Assembly: GCA_029242325.1 (NCBI GenBank)
Contig: JAQWUD010000007.1
Span: forward strand, 1 to 64,000
Length of the DNA: 64,000 nt
Source of the DNA: Luminiphilus sp.
GTDB taxonomy: Bacteria; Pseudomonadota; Gammaproteobacteria; Pseudomonadales; Halieaceae
Direction of reading: 5' to 3'
This document shows positions 36,838 through 45,957 of the stretch, in pieces. Made by a program: the position numbers and the translations under genes. Each line of letters starts with the position of its first letter. Position 1 is the first letter of the stretch. The notes below the pieces were generated by a model, which worked only from the letters and a program-made list of their open reading frames with translations, was not told the DNA's origin and searched no databases.

Positions 36838-38220
36838 ATGAATTATGCCGACGCGGCAGAATTGGAACATTTCTTAACGGCGTATCCTGATACTCAGGTG
36901 CTGGAACTGCTGATGCCCGACATATCGGGGATTTTGCGCGCCAAGAGAATCCATCGCTCCGAGTTCTCAAGACTCTTCGACGGCACCTTTCTGACACCTC
37001 GCTCAGCGCCATTGCTTGGCGCGAGAGGGGATTGGTATGACGAGATACCCCTCTCAGAGCTTGGGGGCGACCCCGATCAAATCATCCTGCCCGTCTCGGG
37101 AACCCTGGCGCCTGCGCCCTGGTATGACTCACCGGTCGCACAGGTCATGGTGGCCTATACCCAAGACAATGGTGAATTGGACTGGGTAGACCCCCGGCAG
37201 CCATTGGAAAAGGTCCTCGCCTGTTATGCCGAGGGTGGGCTCTCAGCGACCGTCGCAACGGAATTGGAGTTCTATCTGCTGGCAAATACCGACGACAGCC
37301 GCCCTATGCCCCTCAAAGGAAACATTCCCGGTACGAATCTCGAGCAACAGGGCATTCAATACTGCATGGCCGATGACCTGTTCGACTGTGATGCATTCTT
37401 GAACGACGTCAGAATCGCCAGTGAATTGCAGGGCGTACCGCTGACCACGCTACACGGTGAATTCTCCCCGGGACAATGGGAAATCAATACGTTGCATCAG
37501 CCCGACGCAGTGGTCGCCGGAACTCACGCGCTCCTGCTCAGGCGTATTGTGAAAGGCGTCGCAAGAAAACACGGTTACGGCGCCACTTTCATGGCCAAGC
37601 CTTTTGGTGAGCTGGCCGGCAGCGGCATGCACATTCATGCCAGTGTCTATGACAAGGACGGCAACAATGTCTTCGCGGATCCCGAACCAGTGGAACCCCC
37701 TCGCTTGATGCCGCGACTGCGGCATGCCGTGGGCGGTCTGGGTCAATTGCTGGACGAATCCATGCTCTGCTTTGCACCCCACGCCAACTCTTATCGGCGG
37801 TTTAGGGCAGGCGCATTGGCGCCCTCGGGAAAAAGCTGGGGATACGATCATCGCGAAGTCGCATTGCGCGTCCCAAGATCAACAGAGCACAACCGCCGCA
37901 TTGAGCACCGTGTGGCTGGCGCAGAGGCTAATCCGTATCTCGTGCTGGCCGCGGTCTTGGCAGGCATTCATCACGGACTGCAGCAGGCTATCGACCCTGG
38001 TGAACCGGTGCCGAGAGACGCTGATCTCTCTGAGGATGACACAACGCTGCCAGCGCGTGTTGACAAAGCGATTGAACTGTTCGCCGGCAGCGACATTCTA
38101 CCCGGCTACTTCGGTGACGAATTCGCTCAGATTTATACTGCCATCAGGCAAGGCGAGAGCAACGCCTATCATGCTCAGGTACCAGATCTCGATTACGCCT
38201 GGTATCTCAGAGCCCTTTGA
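36838..38220 (+). CDS. Glutamine synthetase family protein, PuuA-like (gamma-glutamyl-amine ligase)
   Basis: A 460-residue glutamine synthetase-fold ligase. ATELEFYLL and GQWEINTLH carry metal and glutamate ligands, GSGMHIHAS the nucleotide and glutamate site, NSYRRFRAGALAPSGKSWG the phosphate-binding loop, and RIEHRVAGAEANPYLVLAA the C-terminal signature. Length and low similarity to GlnA (no adenylylation Tyr loop is seen) place it with PuuA-type gamma-glutamylputrescine or ethanolamide synthetases. It would attach glutamate to an amine using ATP, protecting it before oxidation by the divergent PuuB-like enzyme. ATG 36838 follows AGAGAG. The downstream regulator gene converges 14 bases away. 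Confidence 0.85.
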   Translation: MNYADAAELEHFLTAYPDTQVLELLMPDISGILRAKRIHRSEFSRLFDGTFLTPRSAPLLGARGDWYDEIPLSELGGDPDQIILPVSGTLAPAPWYDSPVAQVMVAYTQDNGELDWVDPRQPLEKVLACYAEGGLSATVATELEFYLLANTDDSRPMPLKGNIPGTNLEQQGIQYCMADDLFDCDAFLNDVRIASELQGVPLTTLHGEFSPGQWEINTLHQPDAVVAGTHALLLRRIVKGVARKHGYGATFMAKPFGELAGSGMHIHASVYDKDGNNVFADPEPVEPPRLMPRLRHAVGGLGQLLDESMLCFAPHANSYRRFRAGALAPSGKSWGYDHREVALRVPRSTEHNRRIEHRVAGAEANPYLVLAAVLAGIHHGLQQAIDPGEPVPRDADLSEDDTTLPARVDKAIELFAGSDILPGYFGDEFAQIYTAIRQGESNAYHAQVPDLDYAWYLRAL

Positions 38221-38234
38221 ACCTCTCAGGTTTG

Positions 38235-38999
38235 TTACTGAATGAGACGGCGATACGATCCTGGAGTCTGACCGGTGACTTTGCGAAAGGCGCTGTAAAA
38301 AGTGGAGGTAGAGTTAAAACCAACTTCCAAGGCGATATCGAGAATCGCCACTCGGGATCTGGTATCTGACTGCATCAACTTGATGGCAGCCTCCACGCGC
38401 CTCTGATTGATGTAATCAAAGAAAGTCGTTTGCAAACCGGCATTAATCGTTTGGGACACATGATTGACCGAGGTGTTCAAGCAATCGGCAAGCTTAGGGA
38501 GCGACAAGTCCGGGTCAAGATATAGCTGTTTCTCCAGCATCAGGTGTTCCAGTGCCTCGAGCAGTTGCGCCATGACCTCCGTTCGCAGGCCAGACTTAAC
38601 ATATCTGACGGCGCTCTCGCCTCCTTGGCCACGGGACAACTCTGTGCGCACCTGATAGTAGTCGCGAATTTCAAAGGCCGAGTTACCGCGCAAGGTAATA
38701 AACTCGGCACCGTGCCAGATTTCTGCCCGACTATCAGGCACCATAGGCTTGCCACAGTACTGAAATGCGATGGTTTTTCCGTTGGAGAGGATATCGCCCG
38801 CAACCTCATAAAAAGAATGGTCGCTTTGAAAATACTCGACCAGCTCCTCAAAGAGGGCTTCTTTATTCATGGCCTCTTGAAGAACCTCATCAATATAGTG
38901 ACCGTTTGAGCAAAGATGCTCCGTGACAGAACCAGCATCCCGCTCGTTCCAAGCTTCGAGATAACTCGCTACGAAAGACGTGGCTGTAACTTTTTTCAT
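38235..38999 (-). CDS. AraC family regulator with N-terminal SnoaL-like domain
   Basis: A 254-residue protein with an unusual layout. Residues ~1-110 look like a SnoaL/NTF2-like small-ligand fold (FVASYLEAWNERDAGSVTEH, then IDEVLQEAMNKEALFE and WHGAEFITLRGN). The C-terminal ~100 residues are an AraC DNA-binding domain with two helix-turn-helices (LADCLNTSVNHVSQTI; DIALEVGFNSTSTFYSAFRK followed by TGQTPGSYRR). Normal AraC regulators sense ligands through cupin-like arms; here the NTF2-like domain probably does so. ATG 38999 is chosen because the TTG further upstream adds twelve poor residues. It converges on the PuuA-like gene and may regulate the local amine genes. Confidence 0.82.
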   Translation of the reverse strand: MKKVTATSFVASYLEAWNERDAGSVTEHLCSNGHYIDEVLQEAMNKEALFEELVEYFQSDHSFYEVAGDILSNGKTIAFQYCGKPMVPDSRAEIWHGAEFITLRGNSAFEIRDYYQVRTELSRGQGGESAVRYVKSGLRTEVMAQLLEALEHLMLEKQLYLDPDLSLPKLADCLNTSVNHVSQTINAGLQTTFFDYINQRRVEAAIKLMQSDTRSRVAILDIALEVGFNSTSTFYSAFRKVTGQTPGSYRRLIQ

Positions 39000-39220
39000 G
39001 AATTCTGCCGCTATCCTGGCGAGAAAACCAGACAATCATAGTGAGTGAATGACTGCATCCAAGCAACCCTTCCCCAATCTTTGAGCCTATGGGGCGCTAT
39101 AGCAACATATGCTCAGTCCAGTAAGGTTTACAAAAACGACTCTAGATCGTCATGCGCATCGAACAATGCCAAAATTCCTGAGGGTCGTAGACTCACTGAC
39201 TGGGTCAAAGGGTTAGGCAT

Positions 39221-40081
39221 ATGAGCACAAAGACATCATGGTGGCAGGCGCTGGGCCTCAAACAGCGATTAAAACTCATCGTCTACGCCCTTCTTCTCGT
39301 CAACTTTGCCCACTACATCGGCAACGATGTCGAACAAGCGCAACATACATTTCACTCGGGATGGCGTTGGTACGACTGGACCAGTACCTTCGCCACCACC
39401 TTGGACGAGCTTGGCTGGTTCATACTGCTTTTCCTCCTTGAGCTAGAGACCTATGTGCTCTCAGACGACGCGTTTACCCGCGGTCGGGTTATAGCGATGA
39501 ACGTTATTCATTTCATCTGCTACGTCGCGATTGGCCATGCGGTCTTTGCTTTTGGGGAGTACCTTGTCGACTTGGCAGGCGCGGTTCATCACTTGGATAC
39601 AACGCTTTGTGCCTTCGCTAACGAAGGCCTGTCGTTTACTCGTAACCTCGCTTACTGGGAGCTCGATGCCAGCAATTGCGTAAAATTATCTAAAAGCAGT
39701 GAGTTTTACGTTTTTTCTCAAGGTCAGGTCATCAGTGACGCTGTAGGCATGACAGTGGAGCTTGAACTTGCTTGGGCCGATCTTATTGAAGTCGTCGTTT
39801 GGCTGTTCGTTCTGTTCTTCATTGAGATGCGGATCCGATTGCAGGATCGCGGTATCAGCAGCAGTCGGCTCCTGTCGTTTGCGACAACCACTAAGGGTTT
39901 CCTGTACGGCATCTTATGGTGCCTTGCCGGATATTGGGCGTATCGCGGTCACTGGATATTTGCCTGGGATGAAGCGCTTTGGATTCTCGGTTTCATGGCG
40001 ATCGGCATGAATCTCTCCGACTGGCAAAAAGAGATCGCCCAGGCAACGACACCTAATGGGGAAGTCGGAAGGAGCAACTGA
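39221..40081 (+). CDS. Multi-pass membrane protein of unknown function (286 aa)
   Basis: About six hydrophobic segments can be seen: LKLIVYALLLVNFAHYIG, LGWFILLFLLELETYVL, MNVIHFICYVAIGHAVFAFG, LIEVVVWLFVLFFIEM, FLYGILWCLAGYWAYRG and LWILGFMAIGM. Acidic residues sit inside several of them (ELET, EYLVD, FFIEMR), which suggests ion or proton handling, but no family motif is recognised. A soluble loop with four Cys or Asn-rich pieces (residues ~128-165) separates TM3 and TM4. No clear partner: the upstream regulator diverges, and the downstream GcvT-like gene converges 21 bases away. Confidence 0.8.
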   Translation: MSTKTSWWQALGLKQRLKLIVYALLLVNFAHYIGNDVEQAQHTFHSGWRWYDWTSTFATTLDELGWFILLFLLELETYVLSDDAFTRGRVIAMNVIHFICYVAIGHAVFAFGEYLVDLAGAVHHLDTTLCAFANEGLSFTRNLAYWELDASNCVKLSKSSEFYVFSQGQVISDAVGMTVELELAWADLIEVVVWLFVLFFIEMRIRLQDRGISSSRLLSFATTTKGFLYGILWCLAGYWAYRGHWIFAWDEALWILGFMAIGMNLSDWQKEIAQATTPNGEVGRSN

Positions 40082-40102
40082 TCGGGGCAACTCGGCCTTG
40101 TT

Positions 40103-41326
40103 TTAGAGGAGACCGGGAGGCGTGAGCCTCGCTCGCTCAGGAGACCAGAACGGTTTGCTCTGGATAGTGCATCGCGCGACCTTGTGGTGGTGCCGCAACT
40201 CGCGCTGATAGTAAATTTCTGCCCAGATCTCGCCCTTCAGTGCTGCGGTATCAATCATCGCTAGCGCGATATTGGCCTTAACCGCTGGGGACCACATTGC
40301 CGAAGTCACGTAGCCAATCTCGCGCGAACATTTCTTATCGCTATATAAAATCGACTCCTCTGCCGGCTTGTTCCCCTCGATATTCAACTTGGTCAGAACC
40401 ACTTCTGGGCCGTTGAGTTTTTGTTCCAGCAACGCCGCTCGTCCGTTGAAATGCGGTTTTTTGAAATCCACCAGCCATCCGAGATCCAGCTCAAACGGCG
40501 TCTGGTCGTACTCGAAATTAACAGTCTTGAGCGCCTCGTTAAATTCCATGTAAGGCATGATAAATCCCGCCTCAAGACGCGCCATATTGGTGGCGGATTC
40601 ACCATAGGGCTGGATACCAAAGTCTGCGCCGGCGTCATACAGAGCATCCCAAAAAGGCAAGGCTAGCTCCGGGTCAATCCACAGCTCGTACCCTAAATCC
40701 CCGGTAAATCCCGTCCGGGACACCATGAGCGTGCCACCCAGAAAAGGGAAGTGACCAATGTCGAACGGTTTCAGACCGGCAACTCCATCGAGCCCCATAC
40801 GCTGCAATACAGCAAAACTGGTTGGCCCCTGTAGAGACAAGGCAGCCCAGTCCTCCGTAGCGTCTGTGACCTCAACGTTTGTAAATCCAAAGGCGCTTTT
40901 GCGAAGCCAAGCTAAACAGGGACTGCCGCACGTCAACAAATAACGATTCTCTTCGAGCCGGAAGACCGTACCATCGTCAATCAACCTGCCCGAGTCAGTG
41001 CACCACGCCACATAGGTCACGCGATTATCTCTGAGCTTATTCAAATCTCGGGTCACCAAGCGATTGAGCATGCGCAGCGCATCGTCACCCTCGATCAAAT
41101 ATTTCTGCATCGGACAAATGTCGTAGGTGCCACAGGTGTTGCGAATGCAGAAATACTCGTAGTCGACATCGTAATAATAGTCGGCAAACTTGAAGCCATT
41201 CCATGACGACCACGCATCCCGAAGATTCAGCACCTTCTCGCGGTCATGAAAATAAGAGACCTTGAGGCGTTCTCCGGCGAATGGGTCACTGGTATCGCTT
41301 CTGAGGATATCGGTCCTATTCGTCAT
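40103..41326 (-). CDS. GcvT-like aminomethyltransferase family protein
   Basis: A 407-residue folate-binding GcvT-fold protein. FCIRNTCGTYDICPMQKYLI at the N-terminus, ALSLQGPTSFAVLQRMG, SRTGFTGDLGYELWI and MARLEAGFIMPYMEFNEAL in the folate-binding region, and a C-terminal GCV_T domain with REIGYVTSAMWSPAVKANIA. It would move a one-carbon unit from an N-methyl or S-methyl donor to tetrahydrofolate. The start is ATG 41326 with AGAGGA eight bases upstream; it overlaps the end of flavoprotein paralogue 3 by 11 bases, so translation is coupled. Last gene of the 44479-40103 operon. GcvT itself is possible, but no GcvP/GcvH are present, so methyl group transfer in a catabolic operon is preferred. 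Confidence 0.83.
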   Translation of the reverse strand: MTNRTDILRSDTSDPFAGERLKVSYFHDREKVLNLRDAWSSWNGFKFADYYYDVDYEYFCIRNTCGTYDICPMQKYLIEGDDALRMLNRLVTRDLNKLRDNRVTYVAWCTDSGRLIDDGTVFRLEENRYLLTCGSPCLAWLRKSAFGFTNVEVTDATEDWAALSLQGPTSFAVLQRMGLDGVAGLKPFDIGHFPFLGGTLMVSRTGFTGDLGYELWIDPELALPFWDALYDAGADFGIQPYGESATNMARLEAGFIMPYMEFNEALKTVNFEYDQTPFELDLGWLVDFKKPHFNGRAALLEQKLNGPEVVLTKLNIEGNKPAEESILYSDKKCSREIGYVTSAMWSPAVKANIALAMIDTAALKGEIWAEIYYQRELRHHHKVARCTIQSKPFWSPERARLTPPGLL

Positions 41327-42938
41327 AGAAGTCATCCTCTGGCACGGTGTTGGGCTTGCGCAAATCGCGCAAAATCTCCCGAGCCGCGTTGGCGCCACAC
41401 GCCGATGAGACGCCGCCGCCGGGGTGGGTGGACGAGCCACACATATACATCTTTTTTAACGGCATGCGGTATTGCCCGTAGCCGGGAAACGGCCGATTAA
41501 ACAGCAGCTGATCTATTGTCAGCTCACCTTGAAAAATATTGCCCTCGGTGAGGCCGATCTCATTCTCGATCTCATGAGGCGTCCGGACCTCGGCATGCAC
41601 GACCAAGTCTTTGAATCCTGGCGCGTAACGTTCAATCTTGTCGATGACGGTTGCGCCAAAAGCATCACGCTTCTCTGGCGTCCAGTCGCCGTCGGCCAGC
41701 GTTGGCGGGCAATACTGGATAAACGTCGACATCCAGTGGCAGCCCGGGGGCGCCACGGTTGGGTCCCAGGCCGACGGAATCACGGCCTCTATGAAGGGGT
41801 CATCTGACCAACGACCGCGCTTCCAGCAATCATAAGCGCGTTCCATCGTTTCCATGGAACCCGTAAAACCCTGTCCGCCGCGATTGATATACCGATTGTC
41901 AGGCACATGAGTGAACGTGGGCATGCCGGAAAGCGCGATATTGACCTTACCCGACGAGCCGCGAATCTTGAAATTTGTTGCGCGCTCGTAAATGCCTTCA
42001 GGCAGATCCGCGCGGTCCATAATCTTGGTAAAGGTGCGTTTCGCGTCAAGGTTGGACACCACAATATCGGCGAACACTTCATCGCCGTTTTCGAGCGCCA
42101 CACCAACCGTGGCACCGTTCTTAACTAAAATCTGGTGCACCGGCGCCTCTGTGCGGATTTCTCCGCCATGCTCGGTCAGCGCCCCTGCCAATGCATGGGA
42201 AATCGCCCCCATTCCGCCTCTAGCGAGTCCCCAGGCACCCACATTACCGTCGACGTCACCCATGACATGATGCAGCAATATATAAGCGGAACCCGGCGAA
42301 TAAACGCCCAAAGCAGTACCAATAATGCCAGGGCTCGCCATCGCCGCTTTGATCAAGTCATCCTCAAAGTAGTCGTGCAGAAAATCCGCCGCGCTCATTG
42401 TGAAAAACCGAATATATTCGTAAAGCTCCCGCTCCCCAAGGTTCCAGAACTGTTTGGCCATCCAAAGGAGTTCTGAAATATCACGTGGCTTGAAAGAACT
42501 GGGGTCAGGCGGTGTCCTCAACAAGGTTTTGCGGATCAGCTGCGCATATCTGCCAAGGTCCGCCTGAAAGCGCGACATCGCGTCGGCGTCGTGGGGTGAG
42601 TGGCGGCGAAGTTCCAGATAAGCCGCCGCCTCGTCGGGATAATCAATCAGCACCCGATCACCACGATCACTGAAATTCACGGTGCCCAGATAAGGGACTA
42701 GCAGCAGTCCATGGCGCGTGAGATCCAAATCACGGTGAATCGATTGCCGCATCATTGAGCAAACATAGGAGCAACTGGAATAGAACCAACCCTCATGCAT
42801 CTCACGGGTTACCGCGGCGCCGCCGATATAGTCGTTCTTTTCCAGCACCACGACGCTTAAGCCGGCCCTGGCTAAATAGGCCGCAGCTGTCAGACCATTG
42901 TGTCCCGCACCTATAATGATCGCATCGTAGCGCTTCAT
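41316..42938 (-). CDS. Phytoene desaturase-like FAD-dependent oxidoreductase (paralogue 3)
   Basis: A 540-residue flavoprotein. IIIGAGHNGLTAAAYLARAG, YIGGAAVTREMHEGWFYSS, GDVDGNVGAWGLARGGMGAI and the end MYMCGSSTHPGGGVSSACG place it in the same family as paralogues 1 and 2, with larger differences (a CSYVCSMMRQS stretch replaces SYVVSLLRP). Its ATG overlaps the stop of paralogue 4 (ATGA, 42935-42938) and its 3' end overlaps the GcvT-like gene. Three proteins made from one tightly coupled transcript probably act on the same substrate, perhaps as a heteromeric enzyme. Confidence 0.87.
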   Translation of the reverse strand: MKRYDAIIIGAGHNGLTAAAYLARAGLSVVVLEKNDYIGGAAVTREMHEGWFYSSCSYVCSMMRQSIHRDLDLTRHGLLLVPYLGTVNFSDRGDRVLIDYPDEAAAYLELRRHSPHDADAMSRFQADLGRYAQLIRKTLLRTPPDPSSFKPRDISELLWMAKQFWNLGERELYEYIRFFTMSAADFLHDYFEDDLIKAAMASPGIIGTALGVYSPGSAYILLHHVMGDVDGNVGAWGLARGGMGAISHALAGALTEHGGEIRTEAPVHQILVKNGATVGVALENGDEVFADIVVSNLDAKRTFTKIMDRADLPEGIYERATNFKIRGSSGKVNIALSGMPTFTHVPDNRYINRGGQGFTGSMETMERAYDCWKRGRWSDDPFIEAVIPSAWDPTVAPPGCHWMSTFIQYCPPTLADGDWTPEKRDAFGATVIDKIERYAPGFKDLVVHAEVRTPHEIENEIGLTEGNIFQGELTIDQLLFNRPFPGYGQYRMPLKKMYMCGSSTHPGGGVSSACGANAAREILRDLRKPNTVPEDDFYDE

Positions 42939-44479
42939 GCGAGAATTTCCTTGGCGGCGTTGCGACCGGGATTCCCGCTCACGTCACCAGCAGGATGACA
43001 TCCAGCACCGCAGAGATAGAGGCCTGAGATAGGTGTCGCATACTGCGCAGCCTCATATGTGGGCCGCATCATCAGAAGTTGATCGATAGCAGGCTCGCAG
43101 TGATGCCAATGACCATTTGTCACACGGTACTGCGCGGCCAAGTCCTGTGGCGTTAGCAACTCACTGGCGAGCACTAATTCCTGAATGCCGGGAGCATAAC
43201 GCTCCAGCTCCCGCAGCACCGTACTCAGCAACTCAGCCCGACTATCAGGCGTCCAACCCGACTTAAGGTCATAGGGCACGTACATCACATTGGCCACCAG
43301 CACGTGCTGCCCCTCGGGTGCCAAACTGGGCTCTTGCAGAGAAGGAACTAACACCTCCATCACCGGCGACGCCGGTAGCTCTTCGTACTTAGCGGCATCC
43401 CATGCAAATTCAATGCTGTCCATGGTGGGTGCAATAATGAGTCTTCCCTGTGGCGAGTCGAGGCCCTGAAAGGCGGGTAGCCCCGATAGCGCCAGATGTA
43501 TTCTGGCGACGTAACCCCGATTACGCAGACGCCGAATACGATTTGTGAATTCAATTTCGAGGTGTTGAGCACCGATCAGCTTGAGGAACGTCGTCTGCGG
43601 ATCTGCGCTAGATACCACGCGATCGCTGAGCAACGCCTCGCCACTTTCCAGCTCGACGCCGGTGCAATGCTGACCGCTCTCATCGCCTGCGATCTGCACT
43701 GTCTTCACAGTGCAGTCGGTCCTGATAGTCACCCCGGCTTGAACCGCAGCCCGCTCCAGAGCGCGCACCAGCCCTGGCATACCGTCTTTCGGAATAACAT
43801 GCTGGCCCGCATCTTTACCTGCCATCCGATTCAACAAAGTGAAAACGGCTTGGTTGGGCGATCGGGGTGCCAACTGCGAGCCCACTAGGGCGTCCCAGCA
43901 CAACGCCGCCTTCAGTCCGTCATCTGAAAAGTGTTCGTCCAGCAAATCGCGCATGGGTAACGTTGCAACACGAAAGAACTCCAACATATCGTCCTTACCC
44001 AGTAAGCGCAGCTTGAGTCCAAGCTTGCCGAAGGTCATGAGGTCTGACAGACCTGTCGCTCCAACTCTCGGCATGGTCCGCTCCCAGAAGGGCGCCAGCG
44101 CCGCTGCAAACTTTTTCAGCATGGTGACGTACTTCGAATACGCTTCGGCGTCATCATCCGCGGCGCCGCTCAGTGACTCGGCGTTGATCGACGGGGGGGT
44201 GCCAGATAAAGACAAGGGTCTTAGGGGGAGCGGCTCGGTGCCAAATGCCAACCCATGGGTAGCCAAGTCCAATTCCCGAATGAGCGAACGCGGCATCGCA
44301 TACAGTGTTTGCGCCAGCGCGGCTTTAAAACCGGGATAAAACTCCCGCTCAGCCGCCATGCCACCCAAAGTTGGGCCGGCCTCGAGAAGTGTTACCCGCT
44401 GACCAGCACGTGCCAACAGGATGGCGCAAACCAACCCGTTGTGCCCTCCGCCAATAATGATCGTATCCTGACCCACCAT
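42935..44479 (-). CDS. Phytoene desaturase-like FAD-dependent oxidoreductase (paralogue 4)
   Basis: A 514-residue flavoprotein, first gene of the three-gene operon. IIGGGHNGLVCAILLARAGQ is the FAD motif; LGGMAAEREFYPGFKAALAQ replaces the GGAAVTEEF block; the end reads LYLCGAGCHPAGDVSGNPG, with HPAGD in place of HPGGG. It is the most diverged of the four copies and may have a different partner role or substrate face. A 170-base gap separates it from the ferric-reductase-like gene upstream on the same strand, so a promoter there is likely. Confidence 0.86.
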   Translation of the reverse strand: MVGQDTIIIGGGHNGLVCAILLARAGQRVTLLEAGPTLGGMAAEREFYPGFKAALAQTLYAMPRSLIRELDLATHGLAFGTEPLPLRPLSLSGTPPSINAESLSGAADDDAEAYSKYVTMLKKFAAALAPFWERTMPRVGATGLSDLMTFGKLGLKLRLLGKDDMLEFFRVATLPMRDLLDEHFSDDGLKAALCWDALVGSQLAPRSPNQAVFTLLNRMAGKDAGQHVIPKDGMPGLVRALERAAVQAGVTIRTDCTVKTVQIAGDESGQHCTGVELESGEALLSDRVVSSADPQTTFLKLIGAQHLEIEFTNRIRRLRNRGYVARIHLALSGLPAFQGLDSPQGRLIIAPTMDSIEFAWDAAKYEELPASPVMEVLVPSLQEPSLAPEGQHVLVANVMYVPYDLKSGWTPDSRAELLSTVLRELERYAPGIQELVLASELLTPQDLAAQYRVTNGHWHHCEPAIDQLLMMRPTYEAAQYATPISGLYLCGAGCHPAGDVSGNPGRNAAKEILA

Positions 44480-44649
44480 CTTTTTTCGCCTGTGTTCTCC
44501 CGTTCACTTCCGTGCAGCGCATCCCGCGCGGTCGGGCACGGGCTCAGACACCCGCGCGCCGGGTCACCTTACCGACGATGAAGACATTGTGGCCACTGAT
44601 CCTATAGGGGACCAACGGCGCGACCACGCTTTGACCCACGGTCCGTTGA

Positions 44650-45564
44650 TCACGCAATAGCGCGATACTGGCGACGGTTAAGAGAATAATTGCCTGTGGC
44701 CACCCAAACGCCCGACGCCATCATGAGTAAAGGCGCGAAGGGTTCAAATGGCCAAAAGGGCAGCCACAATTCCAATTCGGCGGACCAGGCCGGCTCCAAT
44801 AAGGCGCTTGACAACGCCGGTTGCCATAAATGACCGGACCCCGCGAGTACAAGGGAACACAGCACCACGACGCCGCCCAATAACGGCCTTACCCCGATCT
44901 CATAGACCACAACTCGATCCTTGCCCCAGGCCAAGATTCGCAGCGCAAACGCTGTAAATCCCAGTATATAAAAAAGGACATCAAACCAGTGCTGTGTCTG
45001 GTAATAGAAAACGTTCCACCAATAGACACTGTAGGGATAAGCCCACAGAAAGATCACGCCGCTCAGGTGCAGAAAGCGCCATTGCTCTGTTGTGATGTGA
45101 CGCCGAAAAACGCCAAACGAGGTCGCAGTCATCGCAGCAAGAAATAAATAGCCGCTGCTACCCTCAAGTTCGTCACGAAGTAGGTAGATCTCTCCGTAGT
45201 AGTGTGCCGAGTGGGAGAAGGACACAATAAAAATGAAGGCGCCCTGCCAGGCCATGGCGACAGCAAAGCTCAGGCCTATGTATCGCCGATTACGCAGCAA
45301 CCAACGCGTCAAACGGCCTGGAAACAGCCGAACCAAGGCTGAAGTAGCAATCACCAGAAAAATGAACGGTACTGCCCATCTCACGGAGTACTGGATCATC
45401 GCTGACAGATCCTGAGGCGATGACAAGTCCGCCGATGCCAACCGCAACAGCATAAAAGTGGTGATCACTGCAGATACAACTGCAAACAACCGCCACCCAT
45501 TCGGCCACGCTACAAGCACTTTGATCTCCTCTTCACTCATGACAGGCTCGACCAAGCGTGCCAT
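44650..45564 (-). CDS. Ferric reductase-like transmembrane protein
   Basis: A 304-residue membrane protein with about seven helices. LLRNRRYIGLSFAVAMAWQG and SFSHSAHYYGE, followed by WRFLHLSGVIFLWAYPYSVY, resemble ferric-reductase/MsrQ-type domains in which pairs of His hold b-type haem. Only some of the expected His are obvious here (HSAH, FLHL), so the haem claim is tentative. It would move electrons across the inner membrane. A small membrane ORF and a Tat-exported flavoprotein diverge from it and could be its redox partners. ATG 45564 is used; ATG 45540 is an alternative start. Confidence 0.65.
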   Translation of the reverse strand: MARLVEPVMSEEEIKVLVAWPNGWRLFAVVSAVITTFMLLRLASADLSSPQDLSAMIQYSVRWAVPFIFLVIATSALVRLFPGRLTRWLLRNRRYIGLSFAVAMAWQGAFIFIVSFSHSAHYYGEIYLLRDELEGSSGYLFLAAMTATSFGVFRRHITTEQWRFLHLSGVIFLWAYPYSVYWWNVFYYQTQHWFDVLFYILGFTAFALRILAWGKDRVVVYEIGVRPLLGGVVVLCSLVLAGSGHLWQPALSSALLEPAWSAELELWLPFWPFEPFAPLLMMASGVWVATGNYSLNRRQYRAIA

Positions 45565-45654
45565 TGTGTCAATGTTGACTGAAGTTAGCGTGTGGAAGTA
45601 CGAATTGCTTCTTAGCTGGTAGGCTAGGAGTGGAGTTGTGGGGACCCGTGAGCG

Positions 45655-45861
45655 ATGCGTAAATTACAGTGGGCGGTAGTCTGGAGTGGGGTTCTATTAC
45701 CCTGGCTGGCAGCGCTCTACCTGCACTATTGGCTCGATCAGAGTGACTCATGGTCACCCGAGCAACCGTATCGCGGGCTGATATCAGTGTTAATACTGGC
45801 ACTGGGTATGGTGATCAGCTTTGTCCTGCATGGCCGCCTGAAAGCAGGGCTGGGTAAATGA
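45655..45861 (+). CDS. Small two-helix membrane protein (68 aa)
   Basis: The 68 codons give two hydrophobic segments (LQWAVVWSGVLLPWLAALYL and LISVLILALGMVISFVL) separated by a short polar loop (DQSDSWSPEQPYRG) and a basic end, typical of a real small membrane protein rather than a chance frame. It starts at ATG 45655. Its stop overlaps an ATG (45858) for a 38-codon frame of doubtful value. The Tat flavoprotein gene follows 96 bases later, so the two may be co-transcribed. Function unknown. Confidence 0.6.
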   Translation: MRKLQWAVVWSGVLLPWLAALYLHYWLDQSDSWSPEQPYRGLISVLILALGMVISFVLHGRLKAGLGK

Positions 45862-45957
45862 CGACCGCTGTCTTTCGCGAATTGCCCCATAAGCCGTCTG
45901 CTCCAATAGTCAGTACCCCGACCTGTACTTTCCAGACTATTGAAGAACGCGAGAAAA

